A stretch of DNA of 64,000 nucleotides from assembly GCA_021730165.1 (NCBI GenBank), contig CP072535.1, positions 372,001 to 436,000 of the forward strand. The letters run 5' to 3'. The notes beneath the pieces are model-generated. The model did no database searches. It was given only the letters and a program-made list of their open reading frames with translations, and was not told where the DNA came from. Below, piece after piece: positions 51,669-62,931 of this stretch. The DNA is from Candidatus Vesicomyidisocius sp. Pext_18_S21 (lineage in GTDB: Bacteria; Pseudomonadota; Gammaproteobacteria; PS1; Pseudothioglobaceae). Every line of letters begins with the position of its first letter. Within the stretch, counting starts at the first letter, position 1. The translations under genes were made by a program, and so were the position numbers.

Positions 51669-53398
51669 ATGAAGTTAAATGGTGCTCAAATATTAGTTAA
51701 CAGCCTTAAAAGTGAAGGAGTTAAGTATATTTTTGGCTATCCTGGTGGTGCAGTTTTACATATTTATGACGCACTAAATGCTTGTGATGAAATTGAACAT
51801 ATTCTTGTTCGTCATGAACAAGGTGCGGCACATGCTGCAGATGGTTATACGCGGGCAAGTGGTAAGTGTGGAGTTACTTTGGTTACTAGTGGACCTGGTA
51901 TTACCAATGCAATTACAGGTATTGCAACTGCATATATGGATTCTATTCCTATGATTATAATTTCAGGGCAAGTGCCTTCAGCACTTATTGGTAATGATGC
52001 GTTTCAAGAGGTTGATGCAGTAGGCATCACTCGTTCATGTGTGAAACATAACTTCTTGATTAAAAATATTAATCAAATTGTTAACACCATAAAGAAAGCA
52101 TTTCATATTGCTACTACAGGCCGACCTGGACCTGTGTTGATTGATATTCCTAAAGATATTACCATTGCTACTGTTGAACCAAAACCTTATCCAAATTCAG
52201 TTAAAATGCGTTCATACCAAGTTCCATCTCGTGCTGATAGTGCTAAAATTAATGCTGCAGCTGATTTGATTTCATTAGCTAAATGTCCAATTGTGTATTC
52301 TGGTGGTGGTTGTATTATTGGTAATGCTGATCAAGAACTTCGCGCATTTACACGTCAGTTAGGCTTTCCAATCACACAAACATTGATGGGTTTGGGTGCT
52401 TATCCAGCTACGGATAAGCAATCATTAGGTATGTTAGGTATGCATGGTACTTATGAGGCTAATATGGCAATGCATGATGCAGATTGTGTGATTGCTGCTG
52501 GTGTTAGATTTGATGACAGAGTGACAGCTAATGTTGATAAATTTTGTCCTAATGCTAAGATTATTCATATTGATATTGATCCATCTTCTATTTCTAAGAA
52601 TGTGGCTGTAGATATAGCAATTGTAGGCGATGTTAAATTAGTACTTAGTGATTTAATTGTTAAGATGAAAACCAAGTTCATTCAAGATATTTCCCTTTGG
52701 TGGTCGCAAATTGATCAGTGGCGTTCTGTTAATTCTTTGGCTTATAAAACTAAATTAGGTGTTATTAAGCCGCAGACTGTTATAGAAACTCTATATGAGG
52801 TGACGAAAGGTAATGCTATTGTAACTTCTGATGTGGGCCAACATCAAATGTGGGCAGCTCAATATTATCAATTTGATGAGCCACGTCGTTGGATTAACTC
52901 TGGAGGTTTAGGTACAATGGGTTTTGGTTTACCGGCTGCTATGGGTGCAAAACTTGCTAAACCAGAGTTAAATGTTGCGTGTGTAACAGGTGAAGGTAGT
53001 ATCCAAATGATGACTCAGGAATTATCAACTATGTTGCAATATGCAACACCTGTTAAGATTGTTAATCTTAACAATGGATATTTGGGTATGGTGCGTCAAT
53101 GGCAAGAGTTTTTCTATGAAAAACGTTATTCCATGTCGTATATGGATGCATTACCTAATTTTGTCAAATTAGCAGAAAGCTATGGGCATATAGGCATTAA
53201 AGTTGAAAAAGAGCAAGATTTAAAACCGGCCTTGATTGAAGCATTTAAGCAAAAAGATAGAACAGTATTTTTAGATATTTTGATTGACCCTACAGAAAAT
53301 GTATTTCCAATGATTCCAGCAGGTGCAGGACATCATGAAATGTTATTGGCTGGTCGTGATGAGATGGCCTCAATGAATGATGATGGATTGAATTTAGT

Positions 53399-53402
<4 letters not shown>
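51669..53402 (+). CDS. ilvB: Acetolactate synthase, catalytic subunit
   Basis: This 577-residue ThDP enzyme has FGYPGGAVLHIYDAL, catalytic Glu in HEQGAAHAADGYTRASGK, the FAD-binding middle domain (GMLGMHGTYEANMAMH) and the C-terminal ThDP motif GEGSIQMMTQELSTM...NNGYLGMVRQ. It condenses pyruvate for valine and leucine, or with 2-oxobutanoate for isoleucine. It overlaps ilvN by 4 bases. Naming as ilvB rather than ilvI is arbitrary without phylogeny. Confidence 0.96.
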
Positions 53403-54924
<1,522 letters not shown>

Positions 54925-54974
54925 TCATTTAATAAACGTATAAGCTGATTAGACGTTTTAGTGAATAACATATA

Positions 54975-55721
54975 GTGGAAAGAAAAACAAAAAGAGGTAT
55001 TTATTTACTACCAAATATTCTCACGACATTTGGATTGTTTTCTGGTTTTTTTGCTATTATTCTTGCAACTAAAAGCCAATATAGTGATGCTGCTATTGCA
55101 ATATTTATTGCTATGTTATGGGATGGGCTTGATGGTCGTGTGGCTCGCTTAACCAATTCCCAAAGTGAATTTGGCGCACAGTATGATTCTATGGCTGATA
55201 TGATTTCATTCGGTGTAGCTCCTGCATTATTAATGTATTTTTGGTTACTGTCTGACTTGGGTAAGATTGGTTGGTTAGGTGCTTTTGTATATGTAGCGGC
55301 AGGTGCACTTCGTTTGGCTCGATTTAATACACAAATTGGTATTGAAGATAAATGTTATTTTCAAGGTTTGCCTTCTCCAGCTGCTGCGGCATTAATTGCA
55401 GGTTTGGTTTGGACTAAAGAAATGATTGGAGTTACTGGCTATGATCAAAATTTAATTGTAGCTGGTTGGATTATTCTGGTTGGTTCTGGAGTGTTAATGG
55501 TTAGTAATATTCGTTACAATAGTTTTAAAGAAATTAATTTAAAGGGTAGATCATCATTTAAATTATTATTATCTGCTACATTGATTATTATTATTATTAC
55601 TTTAGAGCCTAGTGCTATTTTATTTATTTTCTTTTTTATTTATGCACTCTCTGGATTGTTAACAACAATGGTTGAAGTGAGAAAAAAACGTCGTTTAAAA
55701 AAACACCATTTAAAAGGTTAA
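54975..55721 (+). CDS. pssA: CDP-diacylglycerol-serine O-phosphatidyltransferase
   Basis: This 248-residue integral membrane enzyme starts at GTG. The CDP-alcohol phosphotransferase signature DGLDGRVARLTNSQSEFGAQYDSMAD (about 47-72) is complete with all Asp residues. About six to eight membrane helices are present and the C-terminus is basic (KKRRLKKHH). It makes phosphatidylserine for phosphatidylethanolamine. This membrane type differs from the E. coli PssA. The ilvC-pssA-leuA neighbourhood is common in proteobacteria. Confidence 0.95.
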   Translation: MERKTKRGIYLLPNILTTFGLFSGFFAIILATKSQYSDAAIAIFIAMLWDGLDGRVARLTNSQSEFGAQYDSMADMISFGVAPALLMYFWLLSDLGKIGWLGAFVYVAAGALRLARFNTQIGIEDKCYFQGLPSPAAAALIAGLVWTKEMIGVTGYDQNLIVAGWIILVGSGVLMVSNIRYNSFKEINLKGRSSFKLLLSATLIIIIITLEPSAILFIFFFIYALSGLLTTMVEVRKKRRLKKHHLKG

Positions 55722-55896
55722 GTTTCCTTTATAATTATCCTCATAATGATTAATCAATTTACATTTTATTATCTTATAGAAAACATTCCTTTGTTTTTAT
55801 TATAATTATTTCCATATAGCAATAATTATCTGCGCATTATTTGAAAAATTTTGCCATTCAATTTGTAAATTTAAATAAACCAACTAGGAAGCTTGA

Positions 55897-57432
55897 ATGA
55901 CTAATAAACTAATTATTTTTGATACTACTCTTCGTGATGGTGAACAATCACCTGGCGCATCCATGACTAAGGATGAAAAAATACGTATTGCTAAAGTGTT
56001 GGAAAAAATGAAAGTAGATGTTATTGAAGCAGGTTTTGCTATTGCATCAGAGGGGGATTTTGAAGCCGTACAAGCTGTGGCTAATATAGTACAAAATTCG
56101 GTTATTTGTTCATTGGCTAGAGCTCTTGATAAAGATATTGATCGTGCAGGCGAGGCATTAAAAGGTGCTAATGCATCACGTATTCACACTTTTATTGCCA
56201 CTTCTAATATTCATATGAAGATGAAATTACAAATGACTCCTAACCAGGTAGTAGGACAAGCAGTTCGTGCTGTTAAGCGAGCTAATCGGTATACAGATGA
56301 TATAGAATTTTCACCAGAAGATGCGGGTCGATCAGATGAGGATTTTTTATGCTATATTATTGAGGCTGTGATTAAAGCTGGTGCTACAACTATTAATATT
56401 CCTGATACAGTAGGTTACAATATTCCCCACCAATTTGGTGCAACCATTAAATCTTTAATTGAACGTATACCAAATTCTGACAAGGCTATTTTTTCAGCAC
56501 ATTGCCATAATGATTTGGGTTTAGCAGTAGCTAATTCATTATCTGCTGTACTAAATGGTGCAAGGCAAGTTGAATGTACCATTAACGGTTTAGGTGAACG
56601 TGCAGGTAATACATCATTAGAAGAACTGGTTATGGCGGTACGAACCCGCCAAGATATTTTTGACTGTGATACCAATATTGATACCATGCATATTTTATCA
56701 GCTTCACGTTTGGCTTCAAGTGTGACAGGTTTTATTATACAACCTAATAAGGCAATTGTTGGTGCAAATGCCTTTGCTCATGAGGCAGGTATTCATCAAG
56801 ATGGTGTTCTTAAACATCGAGAGACTTATGAAATTATGCGCGCTGAAGATGTTGGTTGGAATGCTAATCAATTAGTATTAGGTAAACATTCAGGTCGCAA
56901 TGCGTTTAAGGTTAGACTGGCTAAATTAGGTGTTGAATTTAATGATGAAGGAAGCTTTAATGATGCTTTTAGACGTTTTAAAGAACTAGCTGATAAAAAA
57001 CATGAAATTTTCGATGAAGATTTGCAAGCGCTAGTATCTGAAACCCAAACAGAGTCCTATGATGAAGCTATTAAACTGATATCTTTGAAGGTATGTACAG
57101 AAACGAATGAGAAAAATACGGCAACTGTTGTATTATTTATCAATAATACAAAGAAAACAGCAACAGCTAATACTTCAGGTGCGGTAGATGCTACCTTTAG
57201 TGCAATTAATTCATTGGCAAGTATCAAAATAAACCTTCAGTTATACTCTGTTTCAAATGTTACTCAAGGCACAGATGCGCTTGGTGAAGTGAACGTTCGC
57301 TTAGAATATAATGGTCGTATTGTTAATGGACAAGGGGTTGATACTGATATTATTACTGCTAGTGCAAAAGCTTATGTTCATGGTTTAAATAAGGTATTGA
57401 CTGTAACTAATAAGGCGTATCCTCAAATATGA
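55897..57432 (+). CDS. leuA: 2-isopropylmalate synthase
   Basis: This 511-residue protein has a TIM-barrel catalytic domain with [15 protein letters not shown], metal ligands in [15 protein letters not shown], and [23 protein letters not shown] linker and the C-terminal regulatory domain (about 390-511) follow. The length fits leucine-regulated LeuA type I. An AGGAAGCTTG site precedes the ATG. The next gene overlaps by 4 bases. It could in principle be checked against citramalate synthase, but the sequence is LeuA-like throughout. Confidence 0.95.
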   Translation: MTNKLIIFDTTLRDGEQSPGASMTKDEKIRIAKVLEKMKVDVIEAGFAIASEGDFEAVQAVANIVQNSVICSLARALDKDIDRAGEALKGANASRIHTFIATSNIHMKMKLQMTPNQVVGQAVRAVKRANRYTDDIEFSPEDAGRSDEDFLCYIIEAVIKAGATTINIPDTVGYNIPHQFGATIKSLIERIPNSDKAIFSAHCHNDLGLAVANSLSAVLNGARQVECTINGLGERAGNTSLEELVMAVRTRQDIFDCDTNIDTMHILSASRLASSVTGFIIQPNKAIVGANAFAHEAGIHQDGVLKHRETYEIMRAEDVGWNANQLVLGKHSGRNAFKVRLAKLGVEFNDEGSFNDAFRRFKELADKKHEIFDEDLQALVSETQTESYDEAIKLISLKVCTETNEKNTATVVLFINNTKKTATANTSGAVDATFSAINSLASIKINLQLYSVSNVTQGTDALGEVNVRLEYNGRIVNGQGVDTDIITASAKAYVHGLNKVLTVTNKAYPQI

Positions 57433-57848
57433 ATGAATCTCTAATATCTCGTTATTTAGAGGTGTTTGCTATACCTGAGTTTTTGCATATTCAAGCAAAA
57501 ACTCAAGATTTAAATATTCTGAAAATTGATACACAGTGTTTAGTAATTGAAACTAAAACCCTTTCTTCATTTTGTCAAACGGGTAAGATTCAAGACTTTT
57601 TATTCAAAATGTTAGGGGCTATTGGACTTAAAAAATCTGATATTAAATATGTTAGCATTAATATTAATGATTTAGATCAAACGCTTAATCAATATAATGC
57701 AAAAACGGTATTATTGATGGATGTAGGCTTAAAGTCATCTTCAATACAGCATTTTTACATCCACCACCCAAGCAATGTTTTGACTAATGAGAAACTCAAA
57801 CGTGAAACCTGGGAAACACTAAAAAAAGTTAAACAATGTCTCAAGTAG
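57429..57848 (+). CDS. Uncharacterised protein, possibly DNA polymerase III psi (HolD)-like
   Basis: The protein has 139 residues, with its ATG overlapping the leuA stop and its end overlapping queH. The N-terminal [17 protein letters not shown], a middle [17 protein letters not shown], and the C-terminal [22 protein letters not shown] are seen. This end resembles the HPxxLL...LKR..W..L pattern shared by HolD and family-4 uracil-DNA glycosylases, whose folds are related. The glycosylase active-site and Fe-S residues are absent. The HolD suggestion is inference. Confidence 0.6.
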   Translation: MNESLISRYLEVFAIPEFLHIQAKTQDLNILKIDTQCLVIETKTLSSFCQTGKIQDFLFKMLGAIGLKKSDIKYVSININDLDQTLNQYNAKTVLLMDVGLKSSSIQHFYIHHPSNVLTNEKLKRETWETLKKVKQCLK

Positions 57849-58528
57849 ATTATAGTCTGTTAGGTTATAAACGTCCTAAATTGATTACACCAAATGGTGA
57901 AACTAAATTGCTAATGCATTCTTGTTGCGCACCTTGTTCTGGGGAAATTATGGAAGCTTTAGCAGTATCAAATATCGAGACTACTATCTTTTTTTATAAT
58001 CCTAATATTCACCCAAAAGAAGAATATAAATTACGCAAAGAGGAAAATATGCGTTTTGCACAAAAGCTCAACATGTTATTTATTGATGCAGATTATGATT
58101 GTAATACTTGGTTCGATCGTACTAGAGGTAAAGAGCATGAACCAGAACGCGGTAAGCGTTGTACTACTTGTTTTGATATGCGTTTTGAAGTTACAGTTCA
58201 GTATGCACAGAAGCATGGTTTTAATTTAATTTCTTCAACACTTGGTATTTCACGTTGGAAGGATATAAATCAAATTAATAGTTGTGGTATGCGTGCAACA
58301 CAGTTATTTAAAAATATTTATTTTTGGGATTTTAATTGGCGGAAGCAAGGGGGATCAAGTAGAATGTTAGAATTATCTAAACGTGAAGAATTTTATCAAC
58401 AAGAATATTGTGGTTGTATTTATTCGCTACGTGATACTAATAGCTGGCGTGTGTCTTGCGGACGAGAAAAAGTGGAACGTGGAGTTAAGTTTTATCAACA
58501 AAGAATGGAAAGCTCTAAGGATATTTAA
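57836..58528 (+). CDS. queH: Epoxyqueuosine reductase QueH
   Basis: This 230-residue DUF208-type protein has cysteine motifs [10 protein letters not shown] (Cys30, 31, 34), RCTTCFDMR and CGCIYS, plus [18 protein letters not shown]. It reduces epoxyqueuosine to queuosine in the tRNA wobble position and replaces the cobalamin-dependent QueG. It overlaps the preceding gene by 13 bases and converges on argF with a 4-base overlap. Confidence 0.93.
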   Translation: MSQVDYSLLGYKRPKLITPNGETKLLMHSCCAPCSGEIMEALAVSNIETTIFFYNPNIHPKEEYKLRKEENMRFAQKLNMLFIDADYDCNTWFDRTRGKEHEPERGKRCTTCFDMRFEVTVQYAQKHGFNLISSTLGISRWKDINQINSCGMRATQLFKNIYFWDFNWRKQGGSSRMLELSKREEFYQQEYCGCIYSLRDTNSWRVSCGREKVERGVKFYQQRMESSKDI

Positions 58529-59424
58529 TTTAGTAAATATAATAGTAATGCTTTTTGCACATGTAATCGATTTTCAGCTTCACTCCAAACTAAACTTTGA
58601 TTACTATCAATTACGTTGGCAGAAACCTCTTTGCCACGGTGTGCAGGTAAGCAATGCATAAATACAGCACTTGGTTTAGCTTTTGACATTAAGAATGTAT
58701 CGACTTGAAAGTTTTTAAAGGCAACTTCACGCTTTATTTGTTCAGTTTCTTGGCCCATACTTGCCCAAACATCAGTTACTATTAAATCAACCTCTTTACA
58801 TGCTGTTTTCATATCGGTGAAAAGATGAATGTAGTTAGCATATTTTTTAATAAAACTTTGATCTGGTTGGTAGTTTCTAGGGGCAGCAATATTAAGTTTA
58901 AAGTTGAAACTTTTTGCTGCTTGTATATAAGTGTGGCACATGTTATTTCCATCGCCAATCCAAGCAACGGTTTTATTAGCGATAGAACCTTTGTATTCTT
59001 GGTAAGTCATCATGTCAGCTAATAGTTGACATGGATGTGACTCATCAGATAACGCATTAATAATCGGTACAGAAGAATATTCTGAAAAGGTTTGAATATC
59101 CTCATGAGAAGAGACACGTATCATAATAGCATCAACCATTGAACTGATTACAATTGCGCTATCGATAATTGGTTCACCCCGGCCTAATTGAATATCTTTA
59201 TCAGATAAGAATAGGGCACGACCACCTAGTTGAGTCATTCCAGCTTCAAAAGAAACACGCGTTCGTGTAGAAGATTTATCAAAAATCATAGCTAATGTTT
59301 TATGTTCTAATGCTTTGTTAATTTTACCAGATTTATATTGTTTTTTTAGTGTAATTGCTTGTTTAATGATTTGAGTTAAGTCATAATTTGATAAATCGTT
59401 AAGATTAATAAAGTGTTTTATCAT
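58525..59424 (-). CDS. argF: Ornithine carbamoyltransferase
   Basis: This 299-residue protein has carbamoyl-phosphate site [24 protein letters not shown], ornithine site DVWASMGQE and [13 protein letters not shown]. It makes citrulline. It lies 13 bp downstream of argD on the same strand. A GGAGAT site precedes the ATG. The argD-argF pair serves arginine synthesis. Confidence 0.97.
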   Translation of the reverse strand: MIKHFINLNDLSNYDLTQIIKQAITLKKQYKSGKINKALEHKTLAMIFDKSSTRTRVSFEAGMTQLGGRALFLSDKDIQLGRGEPIIDSAIVISSMVDAIMIRVSSHEDIQTFSEYSSVPIINALSDESHPCQLLADMMTYQEYKGSIANKTVAWIGDGNNMCHTYIQAAKSFNFKLNIAAPRNYQPDQSFIKKYANYIHLFTDMKTACKEVDLIVTDVWASMGQETEQIKREVAFKNFQVDTFLMSKAKPSAVFMHCLPAHRGKEVSANVIDSNQSLVWSEAENRLHVQKALLLYLLN

Positions 59425-59437
59425 AGGTATCTCCTTC

Positions 59438-60595
59438 CTATAAAGTATTGATCAAGTTACTAACTTTATCAATAATAATATCAGCATCAGACTGACTAAT
59501 GATCAAGGGTGGAAGTAAACGTATTGTTTGACCAGTGATATTAATTAAAAGTTTGTTGTTTAATGCTTTTTGTAAAAGAGTAGAACAGTCTTGGTTTAAT
59601 TCAATAGCAATCATTAAACCTTTTGAGCGAATTTCAAATACTTTGTTTGAATTTTTAAGTTTGTTTCTAAAACTAGATGTTATGTATTCACCCATTACTA
59701 AAACATTATCTAAAATGTTATCTTTTTCGATAATTTCTAATACAGTAAGTGCTGTTTTACAAGCTAGTGGATTACCACCAAAGGTAGAACCGTGTGTGCC
59801 AGGTACTAGTAATTGTGAAGCTTTTCCTTTTGCAAGACAAGCACCAATAGGTATACCATTACCAAGCCCTTTAGCTAAAGTGAATAAATCTGGTGTTATA
59901 TTGTTATAACAATGCGCAAATAATTTACCAGTACGACCTATGCCTGTTTGTACTTCATCAAGAATTAATAACCAATTATTATTATTACAAATTTCTTGAA
60001 CTTGATTCAGGTAATTTTTATCTGGAATAATAATACCACTTTCACCCTGAATAGGTTCAAGCATAACTGCAACAATATTGTTGTTATTTTCATGAACTTT
60101 AATTGCTTCAATATTATTAAAGTCAAAATAGATAAATTTACTAACTAATGGTGTAAAACCTTTTTGTATTTTAGGATTTCCAGTAGCTGAAAGTGTTGCC
60201 ATAGTACGTCCATGAAAACTTTGATTAGCAGTTAAGATGGTTGGGTTGTTAACATGATTAGCATGCCCATATAGGCGAACAATTTTAATAGCTGCCTCAT
60301 TTGCTTCAGCACCAGAATTGGCAAAAAAAACTTTATCCATGTTAGATAATTGGCATAATTTTTCAGCTAAATCTTCTTGGTGCTGGATATGATACCAATT
60401 ACTGGTATGTAGTAAATTAGCAGCTTGTGTTTGAATTGTTTTTGTAATGTCTTGATGACAATGTCCCAGACCAACAACACCAACACCACAAAGTGCGTCT
60501 AGATATTTTTCATCTTTGTCGTCTATCAGATAGCAACCTACACCTTTGACAAAAGTGACTTTAAGTGGTGTATAGTTTGACATTAAATAGGACAT
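59438..60595 (-). CDS. argD: Acetylornithine aminotransferase
   Basis: This 385-residue class III PLP aminotransferase has GVGVVGLGHCHQDI, FANSGAEANEAAIKIVR, SFHGRTMATLSATG, DEVQTGIGRTG and PLP lysine in TLAKGLGNGIPIGACLAKG (about 247). GTHGSTFGGNPLAC is also present. It forms N-acetylornithine and may also serve diaminopimelate synthesis. Confidence 0.96.
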   Translation of the reverse strand: MSYLMSNYTPLKVTFVKGVGCYLIDDKDEKYLDALCGVGVVGLGHCHQDITKTIQTQAANLLHTSNWYHIQHQEDLAEKLCQLSNMDKVFFANSGAEANEAAIKIVRLYGHANHVNNPTILTANQSFHGRTMATLSATGNPKIQKGFTPLVSKFIYFDFNNIEAIKVHENNNNIVAVMLEPIQGESGIIIPDKNYLNQVQEICNNNNWLLILDEVQTGIGRTGKLFAHCYNNITPDLFTLAKGLGNGIPIGACLAKGKASQLLVPGTHGSTFGGNPLACKTALTVLEIIEKDNILDNVLVMGEYITSSFRNKLKNSNKVFEIRSKGLMIAIELNQDCSTLLQKALNNKLLINITGQTIRLLPPLIISQSDADIIIDKVSNLINTL

Positions 60596-60662
60596 TATGT
60601 TTATCTAAAACAATTAATAAAAAAGCTCTAAATTAAGATTTTATTGTCAATCAGCAAATCAT

Positions 60663-60866
60663 TTATGATTGGTAAGTTAATGGTGGAGCCATTTCATTAT
60701 TAATTTCATCTAATTCTTTTTTGTATTTTTCATAAAAAGATCCTGCTGGTGGGTTAATCCAATCTTTATAAGAAAAACCATTGACTTTTGTATGGTCTTT
60801 GAAAGTATTTTGTAATATAATTCTTTTAGCACTTAACTCGTTAAAATGTTTACTTGTTGCAATCAT
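60663..60866 (-). CDS. Small uncharacterised protein, 67 residues
   Basis: A clear AGGAGATCAA site precedes the ATG, which supports translation. The protein is hydrophilic and has no membrane span. It contains KDWINPPAGSFYEKYKKELDEINNEMAPPLTYQS. The proline-bounded WINPPAGSFYEKY segment and a short helix look like a conserved peptide, but I do not recognise a family. It lies 67 bp from argD on the same strand and is divergent from hpf. Confidence 0.65.
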   Translation of the reverse strand: MIATSKHFNELSAKRIILQNTFKDHTKVNGFSYKDWINPPAGSFYEKYKKELDEINNEMAPPLTYQS

Positions 60867-61021
60867 TTTGATCTCCTAAATATGTAATAAGTAGATGTCG
60901 GAATTATACACTTTAAATAAGATTTAAGGTTTTTGTCTTAAACGTGTATAAATTACCTTATAATTTATATTAAATTTATAGTTTAATATAAATTATTTTT
61001 CAAAGAATTTAAGGAGTATAT

Positions 61022-61330
61022 ATGCAGTTGAATATTTCTGGTCATCATCTTGATATTACCGAAGCAATTAAACAACATTCGTTAACAAAATTAAACAAAA
61101 TAAAGAATCATTTTAATCAAGTAATTAACATTAATATGATTTTAGAAGTTAAAAAAGATGTACAAAAAGCTGAGGCAATAATCCATGTTAGTGGTGCAGA
61201 TTTATTTGCAAAAGCAGAAAGTTTTGATATGTACAACTCTATTGATCAAATGGTTAATAAATTAGATGTTCAAATTAGAAAACATAAAGAAAAATTAAAC
61301 AACCATAGAAAAAAACTAATAACAATCTGA
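61022..61330 (+). CDS. hpf: Ribosome hibernation promoting factor, short form
   Basis: This 102-residue protein starts MQLNISGHHLDITEAIKQHSLTKLNKI and has the beta-alpha-beta fold with AEAIIHVSGADLFAKAE and MYNSIDQMVNKLDVQIRKHKEKLNNHR. It binds the 30S decoding site and forms inactive 100S ribosomes at rest. An AAGGAG site precedes the ATG. The partner genes rpoN and ptsN are not adjacent; mgtE follows instead. Confidence 0.93.
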   Translation: MQLNISGHHLDITEAIKQHSLTKLNKIKNHFNQVININMILEVKKDVQKAEAIIHVSGADLFAKAESFDMYNSIDQMVNKLDVQIRKHKEKLNNHRKKLITI

Positions 61331-61376
61331 GTTTTATTTAAATATTTATGTTGTTTAACAGATAAGAGCAATACTG

Positions 61377-62717
61377 ATGTCAGAAGTTGAAAACACTTCA
61401 TTTAAAGATTGCCTTCAGAAATTAATAAAGTTTTTGGAGAACTTAAAATATGAAGAGGCAATCTCTTATCTTGTTGAGCTACATCCGCTTGAAATTGCTC
61501 GTTTGTTAGAAAGTATACCATCTAAAGATAGGATTCAAATTTGGTTAAATATTGATATTGGAATTAAAGGCGATATTATTAAAAATTTAAATGAGAATGT
61601 CCAATCTCAATTGCTAAGTAAAATGGATATTGTTGATATTGTAAAGATTATAGAAGTTTTGGATATGGATATTATATCTAAATTACCTGAATTAAAAATA
61701 CATAACTTATTATTAACATTGGATTATAAACATAAAGATTACCTAAAACGAGTTCTATCTTATCCTGAAGACTCTGCTGCCGGTTTAATGAATATTGATA
61801 TTATCACCGTACGTAGTAACGTAACAGTAGGTACAGTTATTCGTTATTTACGTTTGTTAAAAGAAATGCCGATTGATACTGACCAAGTATTTGTGGTTAA
61901 TAAATCTTATCAATACCTGGGTTCTATTTATATTTCTACTTTATTAACTAATAAAGCTGAACAAAGTATTAATTTACTCATGAACAAAAAATTAAAACCT
62001 ATTCTAGCTACTACTATTGATAATGAAGTAGCCAGTCTATTCGAACAGAGGAACTTAATATCTGCTCCTGTGGTTGATGAGAGTAATCAGCTTATAGGCC
62101 GTATAACTATTGATGATGTGGTTGATATTATTCGCGATGAAGCTGAACACTCGGTTATGTCAATGGCTGGTCTGAATGAAGAGGAGGACGTTTTTTCTCC
62201 TATTATACAAAGTGCTAAGCGTCGTAGTATTTGGCTTGGAATTAACCTAATTACAGTTTTTATTGCTGTATTTTTTATCGGTCTTTTTGAAGCTACTTTA
62301 CAAGAAAAAATTGCATTAGCAATTTTAATGCCAGTTGTGGCATCAATGGGCGGTATTGCTGGTACACAAACACTTATCTTGGTAACACGTGGTATAGCAA
62401 CAGGTAGGGTAACAGAGACTAACCTTAAAGTATTAATAAATAAAGAGGTGGCAATTGGAGTTTTAAATGGTATTTTCTGGTCTTTAATCATTAGTGTGGT
62501 AACTTATATTTGGTTTACAGATTTGATGCTAAGCCTAGTGATTGCGTTGGCGATTATTGTTAATTTAATCTTTGGTGCTTTTTCAGGTGCATTTTTACCA
62601 TTACTACTAATTAAATTTAAAATTGATCCAGCACTTGCTGGTGGTGTTATTTTGACGACAATTACTGATGTTATTGGTTTTTTAGCTTTTTTATCTTTAG
62701 CGACGTTGATTGTTTAG
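61377..62717 (+). CDS. mgtE: Magnesium transporter MgtE
   Basis: This 446-residue protein has the MgtE N-domain (about 10-130), two CBS domains (about 135-255, with DSAAGLMNIDIITVR and LIGRITIDDVVDII) and a five-helix pore domain (about 283-446, with PVVASMGGIAGTQTLILVTRGIATGR). The cytosolic domains sense Mg2+ and close the pore. It lies 47 bp after hpf. Confidence 0.95.
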   Translation: MSEVENTSFKDCLQKLIKFLENLKYEEAISYLVELHPLEIARLLESIPSKDRIQIWLNIDIGIKGDIIKNLNENVQSQLLSKMDIVDIVKIIEVLDMDIISKLPELKIHNLLLTLDYKHKDYLKRVLSYPEDSAAGLMNIDIITVRSNVTVGTVIRYLRLLKEMPIDTDQVFVVNKSYQYLGSIYISTLLTNKAEQSINLLMNKKLKPILATTIDNEVASLFEQRNLISAPVVDESNQLIGRITIDDVVDIIRDEAEHSVMSMAGLNEEEDVFSPIIQSAKRRSIWLGINLITVFIAVFFIGLFEATLQEKIALAILMPVVASMGGIAGTQTLILVTRGIATGRVTETNLKVLINKEVAIGVLNGIFWSLIISVVTYIWFTDLMLSLVIALAIIVNLIFGAFSGAFLPLLLIKFKIDPALAGGVILTTITDVIGFLAFLSLATLIV

Positions 62718-62868
62718 TAATGGAATTTTTTTAAAATACACTAAATAGTATTAAGATTTTGGTGATTTTTGTCTATTTTTAGAAAAATTCCATTTAATTA
62801 GATAATTATTTTGGTTGTATATTTATGTAAATATTCGGGTAGAGGCAGATATCACCTATTACCTTTGT

Positions 62869-62900
62869 AGTTATACACCTCTTAATATTTATGTATAACT
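62869..62900. terminator. Candidate hairpin between convergent mgtE and phosphomannomutase genes
   Basis: AGTTATACA (62869-62877) pairs perfectly with TGTATAACT (62892-62900) around a 14-base loop. It sits in the convergent gap and could end transcripts from either side, although the T-tracts are weak. Confidence 0.35.
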
Positions 62901-62931
62901 CTAATTCATATCTCTACATAATGTTAATTTT

